Origin: Quillaja saponaria
Lineage: Eukaryota > Streptophyta > Magnoliopsida > Fabales > Quillajaceae
Length of the DNA stretch: 64,000 nt
Assembly (NCBI GenBank): GCA_029379385.1
Contig: CM055617.1
Coordinates: 15,756,679-15,820,678, forward strand
Direction: 5' to 3'
Shown here piece by piece: positions 56,201 to 64,000 of the stretch; the stretch's first letter is position 1; each line of letters opens with the position of its first letter. The notes under the pieces are model-generated. The model worked only from the letters and a program-made list of their open reading frames with translations. It ran no database searches and had not been told where the DNA came from. Made by a program: the position numbers and the translations under genes.

Positions 56201-57824
56201 TCATGAAGGACTTATAGTAAATTCTGGAGGAAGTACAATGCCTGCAAGTTGAAGTCTATTCTCAATATCTTGTGTCATTTTTAGTGTAGCTTCGCTTATC
56301 ATTTTACTCAAACTCCTTCATAGTATGATTCACATCCATTTCTTGTGGCGCAGCTGTGGATGTGATTGAACATGTAATATGCTAAGTAGAATGTGCATCC
56401 ATATTGTTACTGAACTCATAGATGTATCCCTTTTCTCGAATCACCAGAAGCTTTCAATCATATTTCTTTATCAAAGGCTTTCGGCACATGTGATGAACTA
56501 TTGTCGTTGGAGTACTTCTCTTGGACCTCTTGATCATATTTTTCTTGCAATCAATTAGATGAAAATATTATTATGTTATAATTAATAACGGTATATAACT
56601 CATCTCAATTGAATAAAAACTTCTAAGTACTTTCTACATACCCTCGTAGTTTTTGGTCGATCATCAAGAAACTGACCATCCTTGTCCTTATACAGCTTAT
56701 CAAACATCTCGGTATCTAAAACTCGTCTTCCTAACTTAACTTCCTACGCGATTATATATTTGGAGATTTAATAAAATATGAAAACATAAATATTAAGAGA
56801 AGAAAAACTAGTATTTACCATTTTTTGCTTGTGGTCACCAGCACTAATAGATCCTCCACGACTGCGTACTAGGCCCATCTTCTCACTGACATGCCTATTC
56901 TTTGTAGCTATATTTGTTTGTTTCTTCCAATCTTTATTCGCAAACTTTTCGCATATTTCATCCCAGTAGTCCTGACACATCCAATGCCCATTCCATCCTT
57001 TCCATCCTAGTAAAGTTTCACTCTTTGTTTGCATCACAGCCTTGTCACGCAACTTATACATGTTATCTGTGGTCCTCTCCATAGCTATGGTGTTGAAAAC
57101 AGAATGAGCTGTGTGTGTCTCTTTAACTGTCTTAAACTTATAACGAGTCTACAAAATATTGTAAATTAGCCTTGTTACTAAATTAATAACAAAAGAAAAA
57201 TTGTAATGAAACCTACCATAAACTCGTCCTAACATGCATCCTTGTAGGACTGTGGTGTTTCTCCCCAAGTGATATATGGGCCTGGCCAAAAATTCTTCGT
57301 GATCGTACTGATAGTTCGTGACACACTTGAACCTAAGTTAAATGACCTAAAATAATATACATAATAGTCAAACATAGCAAAATTATATCAATTATACAAT
57401 AACAAATTTTTTTTTTTAAACAAAAACAATGCTTGCATACTTAGAGCTTTGTATCTGTATCAATACACGATCTACAAGATTAATAGGAATAGGTAGAAGT
57501 TTATTAGGTCCTCTCCCTTTTCGAATAACCGGCTCAGTGTTTGTCTCCCCTCCATCCGTGGATGTGACATTGGTGGGTTCATTATTCCTACATGGAGAGT
57601 ATGTGACACTGACAGGTTCGTTGTTTACACTTGGATTGCCCAGGGTTATTAGCAGATTTGTTATTCCCACCTGAATTATAAGTAATTAGAAAATATTTAA
57701 ATGGACACAAAAACAAATACTATATTTTTATATTACTAGATGATGAACCAATATCAGTTGATGGTGTTCGTCTCCCTTTACGACGCAATCCTCTAATCAC
57801 AGCTCTATCATCACTAGTAGTCAT
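56201..57824 (-). pseudogene. CACTA TnpA-like gene remnant (Ptta/En/Spm 'transposase_24' domain)
   Basis: Exon-like blocks on the minus strand run in order. From the start near 57824, MTTSDDRAVIRGLRRKGR leads into a Ser-rich part. Then come VIRKGRGPNKLLPIPI (about 57535-57480) and FWPGPYITWGE (about 57290). The core block 57160-56820 includes TKSETLLGWKGWNGHWMCQD, YWDEICEKFANKDWKKQ and an 'SGGSIS'-like segment, and EVKLGRRVLDTEMFDKLYKD lies at about 56745-56685. The end reads LAGIVLPPEFTISPS before the stop at 56201. The core matches the plant transposase Ptta/En/Spm family (W..ic.kF....wk..s..nk.nR, then a Gly/Ser stretch). In En/Spm the related protein binds subterminal repeats. At least one in-frame stop (DAC*DEF near 57228) breaks it. 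Confidence 0.7.
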
Positions 57825-57961
57825 ACTAATACTAAACCTGTTATTATAAACAAAGACAATATTATTAATTGAATATCTATGGATAGTAACCATAAATATA
57901 TAAGTGCAATTAAGAGTTAAACTCATAAATTATATTATTTACATTAGACACAACCAACTTA

Positions 57962-60900
57962 CTAATCAACGTCCATTTTAAAATCACAATCTTCTTCTTG
58001 ATTGTTTTCAATATAGTTCTAAAGTTCTTCATCTTCGTCTTCATCGGTATTTTTGAATTGATCTTCTTGTTCTTCTTCTTCCACGTCTTCAACTTCTTCC
58101 ACTTCTACTATTTCAATATCATTTTTGTTGTTTGCACGAGTATTTATCTCAGGCCACATTAACTTCTTCTAAAACACCGGATGAATGTCTAAACTCGGGT
58201 ACATTTATTTCATTGTCATCATTAACATCAAATATTGGGGTTAATTCATGTTCTTGAAAGTAATCCAAAAACATAGGCGCATCATTGTCATTGCGAGATG
58301 CAATACAACTCGCATTAATGTTTCCTCTTGCCTTGGTCTTCTAAACTACCCACCAATCAAGTTGCTCTTTTTTTTTCTTTTTTTTTTTGATGGATAGGGC
58401 ATATAGTATACTTGTGTCGTTTGTGCTGCCAACACAAATGGTTCATTTGAGTTTAGTCTCGATTTGTGTTTAATTTCTACTATCTCATATTTTGGATCAA
58501 CTTTTAAACTATTTTTTGTAGAATCATACCATTGGCAATTGAATAAGATCACAACATTGTTTATTCCCATATACCTCAACTCTATGATTTCTGTTAATAT
58601 GCCATAAAAATCAACTTCACATTCCCCGTAAACACTCCTTTTGACACAAATCCCGCTATTCATGATTTTCTTATGTTTCCTGTATTTATGCATGTGAAAC
58701 CTAAAACCATTAACATTGCATGCATTATAACATTTGACATGCGAACTTGGACCAAACGATAAATCTCTTATACGTGTATCGATGTTATGCTCGCTGTGAG
58801 ACCTAATCAAGAAATTTACTATATAAGAATATATTAATACAAATAATCATTATCTGATATTAAAATATCATCAGACATGTGTTGACTTACAAGATTTTTA
58901 AGCCATTCGACGAACATGATTATGCGCCTCTTCTCAAGTTCTTCATCCGTAATCGTAGAATTACCTTGCATCATCATTTCATCAAATTGTCTACGACCAA
59001 CAATTAGTAATAAAGTTACTAATATGATTGCTGCAATTGCATAATTTTATTCATCAAATTTATGAAAAGACTTACTCTGTGTATGGTTCAATCTCTAGAC
59101 AGTTCAAAAGAATGTATATCTCGATCACCTTTTTTTCATCATCTGTCAATTCTTTTGAACAATTATTACCAAATGCATAAGATGGATAACAAAAAATTGA
59201 AAGTCATGCATTTGGATCATCACCCCTTCCATCATCATTGCGGGATACCTTATTCAATATAGTTTCAACACTTGGCTTTAAATATTAAGCTCAAAATAAT
59301 ATATGTCTCAACAATAAACCTTCGATACGAGCTTTGTTCCCTGCCTTTCTCTTTATCTGTTGCATGCATCTAATTTATAACAATGTTACATATAACAATT
59401 TTTGAATTCTGATAAAGGAAAATTATAACAATGTACCTTTCAAATGGGTACATCCACCAAAAATGCACTGGGCCACCAATCATGGCTTCGTATAGTAAGT
59501 GAATCGTCAAATGCTCTATTAAGTTGAAAAAGCCAGGAACTAAACTCTTTTCCATCTTGCATAGAGTGACAATTATGCTATCTTGAAGCATATTCATATG
59601 CTTAGCATTTATTTCTGTCGCACATATATCCAAAAGAAAGTACTGAGCTCTGTTATTGGATCCCTCACAGACTTAGGTATTGAGTCATGAAAGGCCAAAG
59701 GAATTAATCGTTTTATGAATACATGACAATCATGACTCTTCATACCATGAAACTTGCACTGATTAACTTTCACGCATCGAGATATATTTGACACGTACCC
59801 ATCTGGAAATCTCAGTTGCTTCACCCATATGCACACCACTTTGATATGAGGTTTGGTAAGTGTATATGCAACCTTAGGTTTTAATATCTTCCCATTTATC
59901 TCTTGCAACTCCAAGTCCGGGCGCTTACACAACTTCACCTTATTAAGCCGAGCATTTAGGTTATCCTTTGTCTTTCCCTTCATATCCATAACAATATTGA
60001 AAACGTTATCAAACACATTTTTCTCAGTATGCATCACATCCAAATTATGATGAATCAAATTTGTCAACCAATATGGTAACTCCCAGAAAATACTCATTTT
60101 CAACCAATTATGCACTTGCCCAAATCCATGTATGTCTTGTTTTACGCAATCTCTCCTAAAAATAATCTTTGGTAATCGTGACACTCTTGCTAATGTGTCC
60201 TCTCCAGACAACCTAGGTGGCGGCAAATCTTTTTCTATTTTACAACGATGAAAGCTATCTCGTTGCTTCCTAAAAGGATGGTCAATGGGTAAGAATTGGC
60301 GATGACAATCAAACCAATATGGCTTTCTTCCATGATTGAGTTGGAATGACTTGGTCCTTTCCATACAATAAGGACACACCAATTTTCCGTGCGTACTCCA
60401 TCCACATAACATACCATAGGCTGGAAAATTACAAATAGTCCACATTAGTGCAGCCCTCATGAGGATGTTTTGTTTTCGAAATGCATCATAAGTGATAACT
60501 CCACAACAACTTAAGCTTGTCTATCAAAGGCTGTATGTATATGTCTATGTTCTTTCCGGGGTGTTTAGGACCCGAAATGATTAGAGAAAGAAATAACTTA
60601 TCCTCTTTCATGCACATCTTGGGAGGAAGATTGTATGGTGTTACAAATACTGGCCAACACGACTACGAAGTTGCAGAATGACCAAAAGGAGTGAAACCAT
60701 TAATTGATAATGCAAGCCTAACATTTCGTGCTTCGCGGGAGAAATTTGGGTGCTTGGCATCAAAGTGCATCCATGTCTTTCCATCAGAAGGGTGTATCAT
60801 TACACCAGGCTTTAGGAGTACACCATCTTAATGCCAAGTCATATGAAAAGTTGTATTTTCAGATATGTACAGCTTTTGAAGTCTAGGAATGAGTGGAAGA

Positions 60901-61666
60901 TGACGGAGCACTTTAAAAGGCACATCTTTTTGCCCTTTTTTTTTTTCTTGTATGGTTTATACCATGGATGACCATAAGTAACACAATTCTTCAACTCTTC
61001 AAAATTATCATAGTATAATATGCAATCATTCGGGTATACAAGTATAGATCTATACCCAAGTCCTAATTTTCTCACCATTTTCTTTGCCTTGCAAATTTTT
61101 TAGCCAACTTCTCACTTTCCGGCAGCATACTCTTAACTATTGTCATCAATTCATCAAACAATTTCACGGGCATATTGAAATCCGATTTGTAATTTAGGAA
61201 TTCTATAATTGCTAATAGTTTGTATATTGCATACAACCAATCCACAAAGGTTCATCTGCATCTTTCAGTAGATTGTAGAAATTGTAGGCATTAGCATTTG
61301 GGATCTCATTTGCATTCCAATCAAATTCAGGTCCTGCTGCATTGATTATCATTTCTACCATCCTATTTGTTTCACCAAAACTCTGTTGTTGTACTACATT
61401 CACTAGTCACTATTGTTTTCCCATGTAAAGTCCACCTTTTATAATAAGTAACAAATCTTTTCTTATACAGGTGCACTGTCACTTTATCTCTAATGAGGAA
61501 CTTAGAGTTGTTACAATCACGAACAAGGACACCGAATAGTTCCTTTGTAAACATATGCGTCATTTGAATACGCAAAATCAAGAAATATTTCAACTCCGTG
61601 CCTAAATTCATACATTAAGTTATGGTTCACAACTCGACGTTCCATCCAACTACGATCCTCATTCAT
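57962..61666 (-). pseudogene. CACTA TNP2-like transposase gene remnant
   Basis: Domains follow the usual order. The transposase-associated N-terminal domain lies at 61666-61520 (MNEDRSWMERR ... GVEIFLDFAYSN ... IRCPC). A linker runs down to 60840 (GLGYRS ... YPNDCILYYDNFE). The transposase_21 core lies at about 60800-59640, including CPYCMERTKSFQLNHGRK, the motif MHTEKNVFDNV and KSHDCHVFIKRLIPLAF. The DUF4218 part is at 59620-59440 (IIVTLCKMEKSLVPGFFNLI, GGPVHFWWMYPFERY), with its helper exons near 59170-59080 and 58990-58890. The DUF4216 part is at 58810-58346 (VDFYGILTEIIELRY, NSNEPFVLAAQTTQVYY), and a very acidic tail at 58120-57962. Internal stops (for example near 60829, 60663 and 58019) and frameshifts (near 61085 and 59620) show it is inactive. 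In a working element this protein cuts and joins the transposon ends. Confidence 0.85.
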
Positions 61667-63400
61667 TATTGAAATTAATTTATTAATCATAATCATTAAT
61701 GAAAATGTGACTGATTGATGAAGCATATTTATGGGTCAAGAAAACATGCTTTTTATTTATTGATGCCTATCAAATTGGACAAAATATTGTGGCTAACTGA
61801 CTTCAAGAAATTGACTATAGAACCTTAATAAGCAACAAATACAATAGAACGGATTTGTGATACAAAGAACACTTCATCAAATTAACTAAAATTAAACACA
61901 AAAAGAATAAAAAAGTACCTTAGAATTAGATATCATTGGGAAAACAAGTAACAATTTCATAAACCAATAAACATACAAGTATTAGAGAAGAAATCATGAT
62001 TAGTTATATTTATATTAAAATTATGATTTTGGGTTTCCCGCCCAAGAAAGAAAGGATCCTAACTTTATTAACATTTAGAATTAGAATAGAGTCCCAACTC
62101 CCAATAACAGGGAGCTTAGATGCTACAATGAAAGGAGGAAGGAAGAATTTGAAGAGGGCAACAGAGACTGATGTAAACTTCCAAGAAGGACACACCATTA
62201 TGTAGGTTCTAATCTCATTGAGGTACATATTTTGTTTTTTTCTATGATTTACTTCAAAATGAGTAATTTTTTCTTAAAACAAATGAATGAACTTGTACAT
62301 ATGAACCACCAATCAGTTTTTTCTTTCTTAAAACTTCATCAAATTGCTAATAAGTTAAAAACCAATTCTTTCAAACTAGACAAATTAACATAATACTAAA
62401 TTTACTTCATTCTCTTTTACATGTTTTAATATTATAAAACACATGTCCAAATTTTTAAACCACCACCAATTTGTTAACTTACCCTTTTTAAGTGCTACCT
62501 AAATTTTGCACCAAAAGAATATCTCTAGCATAAGAGTGAATTGTCAATGTTCTTGAAAAATAAAATATAAAAAGGAAATCCCATGCTCCTACATGTAGCT
62601 CATGCAAACGCACACAAATAAATTATTTTCACTAGACCTAAAAAGTCTACTAACAATAAAGTAACTAGATGTAGACATAAAAAGGAAATCCCATGCTTCT
62701 ACAACAACTCACGCAAACACACACAAATGACTTATTTTCACTAGGTCTTAAAAAGGCTACTAACAATAAAGTAACTAAATGTAGGAAACAAAATCAAGGA
62801 GCCTACTAAAACATAATTCATTAACCATCATTATTAAGAATAGTTAGGGTTTCAGTTTTCATACTTCTACTGAATCCCATTAACCAAAAGCCCTCCTCTT
62901 TTACATATTAACAGACACCTATCAAACACATAAGAACAAAATATGGAATAGAAAATATTTCAAAAAAATAAAATAAATAAACCAACAAATTACATCAGAA
63001 ATTAATACCTGAGATGAAAGCAGCACAACTTTGAAGAGTTTTTTGAACTGACGTCTCATTTACTTGTTCTCCAACACCGAGTGGCTACATTGCTTATTTA
63101 AATAAATAAATAAATAAAAGGCAAGAAAAAGACAATCAAGCCATGAACCCAGGGAAAAAAAAAGGAAAACCAGTCAACAACAAGCTGGACATAGAGCTAG
63201 AGAGAGAAGGCTTATAAAGAGAGCAAGGGGAGAGAAGCGTTGAGAAGATAGAGCAGCCTATCAAGAGAGGTCAAACCGCTGAGAGATTTCAAAAAGAAGA
63301 GTGAAAGAATAAAGTTAGAAGACAGAAAAGAAAAGAAAAAGGAAGGTATAGAGTTATATGGAAGTAATTTAAAAATAATAATAATAATAATTTAATATTT
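61667..63400. other. Promoter-side non-coding part of the CACTA element
   Basis: AT-rich DNA upstream of the transposase start. It includes a purine-rich, moderately GC-balanced stretch (63100-63360) next to the subterminal repeats, where promoter and leader of the element's transcript would be expected ('gagagagaagg', 'aaagagagcaagg' on the plus strand). No additional gene was seen. The plus-strand frame 61996-62205 and the minus-strand frame 62010-62228 are not recognised. Confidence 0.4.
62571..62787. repeat. 110-bp tandem duplication inside the CACTA element
   Basis: Copies at 62571-62680 and 62681-62787 both begin 'aaaggaaatcccatgct' and include 'ctcacgcaaac.cacacaaat', 'ttattttcacta' and 'tactaacaataaagtaact'. 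They differ at about ten positions. Confidence 0.85.
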
Positions 63401-63404
63401 TATT

Positions 63405-63612
63405 AACATCAGAGACGAAAACATTATTAGAGAGGGAGCTTGATTATAGAGACGGACAGTAAAAAATTTCAAAGACAATTTCTATCTCAGATACAAATTA
63501 AAATTTTATTTATATTTTAGGAGATGAATGTACTTTCCGTCTCTCCTTCCATCTCTGATAATGACTTTCAGAGACGGAACATATACCGTCTCTAATAATC
63601 CGTCTCTAATCT
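63405..63612. repeat. Right subterminal repeat region of the CACTA element
   Basis: Repeated 'agagacgg', 'cgtctct' and 'tctctgataatg' motifs in both orientations mirror those at the left end. Confidence 0.75.
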
Positions 63613-63632
63613 CTTGTTTTCTTGTAGTGTAT

Positions 63633-63961
63633 AATAATTACATGATTGCCCCAAAACTCTCCGTAATTGAATATTGTCCTATTGTGTATGACCCTTAAGT
63701 TCAAACTATCGATGAATTTTTACCTTCATTCTTTCTTTCTTTTTTTCCCCTAGTTTGTTAAGTCCTATATTTATAAAAACTAAACACCCCTATGTCTTGG
63801 ATAATACAAATACATTAGAGATTTTGCTAACATTATGATTTAATCATAATCAAACCTAAGGCTTAACAAACTATAATAATTACATGATTGCCCTAAGAAT
63901 CTCTTTAATTGAACATCGTCCTATTATGTGTTCAAATTATCGATGACAGTATGTAAGTTTT
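63633..63961. repeat. Tandem repeat unit 2 (right part) and intact unit 3
   Basis: 63633-63722 completes the unit broken at 55086. Unit 3 (about 63723-63961) contains the uninterrupted junction 'aacaaactataataattac' at 63865-63883, the same site where the CACTA element sits in unit 2. Confidence 0.8.
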
Positions 63962-64000
63962 ACATATTTATTATTGGACCTCATCTAATTAAATTAGAAC

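Larger units (their letters stand above)
55087..63629 (-). mobile_element. CACTA (En/Spm) transposon, complete ends, decayed genes
   Basis: An 8543-base element. The left end reads CACCACAAGAAAACA and the reverse complement of the right end CACTACAAGAAAACA, a 15-base terminal inverted repeat with one mismatch. Both sides are flanked by the triplet TAT (55084-55086, 63630-63632), the 3-bp target duplication of CACTA elements. Subterminal regions (55100-55390 and 63405-63610) are packed with 'gtctctgata' and 'cagagacgg' motifs in both orientations, the expected binding sites for the TnpA-type protein. Two genes, both on the minus strand, are recognisable: a TNP2-like transposase (57962-61666) and a TnpA/Ptta-like gene (56201-57824). 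Both contain stops, so the element is not autonomous now. Confidence 0.93.

Overview
This is a nuclear window from a eudicot plant. It is strongly AT-rich, its genes have introns, and much of it is nested, decayed transposable elements. Only two host protein-coding genes can be supported. (1) A six-exon gene on the minus strand, 4865-7512, encodes a 237-residue sphingolipid fatty-acid 2-hydroxylase of the plant FAH1/FAH2 type, with all histidine clusters intact and canonical splice sites. (2) A single-exon minus-strand gene, 42914-44389, encodes a 491-residue plant-specific membrane protein with a conserved N-terminal block. I do not recognise any bacterial, viral or organellar segment. There is no CRISPR array, rRNA or convincing intact tRNA gene.

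Layout. 1-2440 holds copies of a copia-LTR-like dispersed repeat, followed by a LINE 3'-end fragment (2545-2830). 4190-9180 is the hydroxylase gene with its leader, introns and promoter. 9261-10117 is a candidate small hAT-like element, and 10400-12780 is a decayed hAT transposase gene. 12800-40860 is a large nested transposon block. Its outer parts are a pair of CACTA-type ends (13818 and 38598). Inside lie head-to-head LTR fragments (13908-16724), a decayed chromovirus-like gag (20100-20735), an Athila-like Ty3/gypsy element (20995-35352), a second LTR element nested in that one (24860-30582), and a reversed fragment of the same family (35353-37900). 38497-39760 is a tandem array that duplicates the CACTA end and carries a tRNA-like insertion with a matching empty site. 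41987-42893 is a tandem duplication just downstream of the second gene. 44400-47500 is AT-rich intergenic DNA. 47540-49745 holds another dispersed-repeat copy carrying a well-defined 354-bp hAT MITE. 49750-52575 is a short-LTR copia-type non-autonomous element. 55087-63629 is a full-length but decayed CACTA (En/Spm) element with both gene remnants, terminal inverted repeats (TIRs), subterminal repeats and a TAT target duplication.

The two host genes are unrelated and far apart, so no pathway link is implied. I found no convincing novel system. The points most worth a second look are structural: a CACTA insertion dated by an intact neighbouring 'empty' repeat copy; a family of Athila-like elements in which no reverse transcriptase or integrase can be seen in any copy; two LTRs with primer-binding sites facing each other about 120 bp apart; a tRNA-like insert with direct repeats and an empty paralogous copy; and an in-frame hydrophobic mini-exon in the leader of the hydroxylase gene. 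Family names come from motif recognition by eye; no database search was run.
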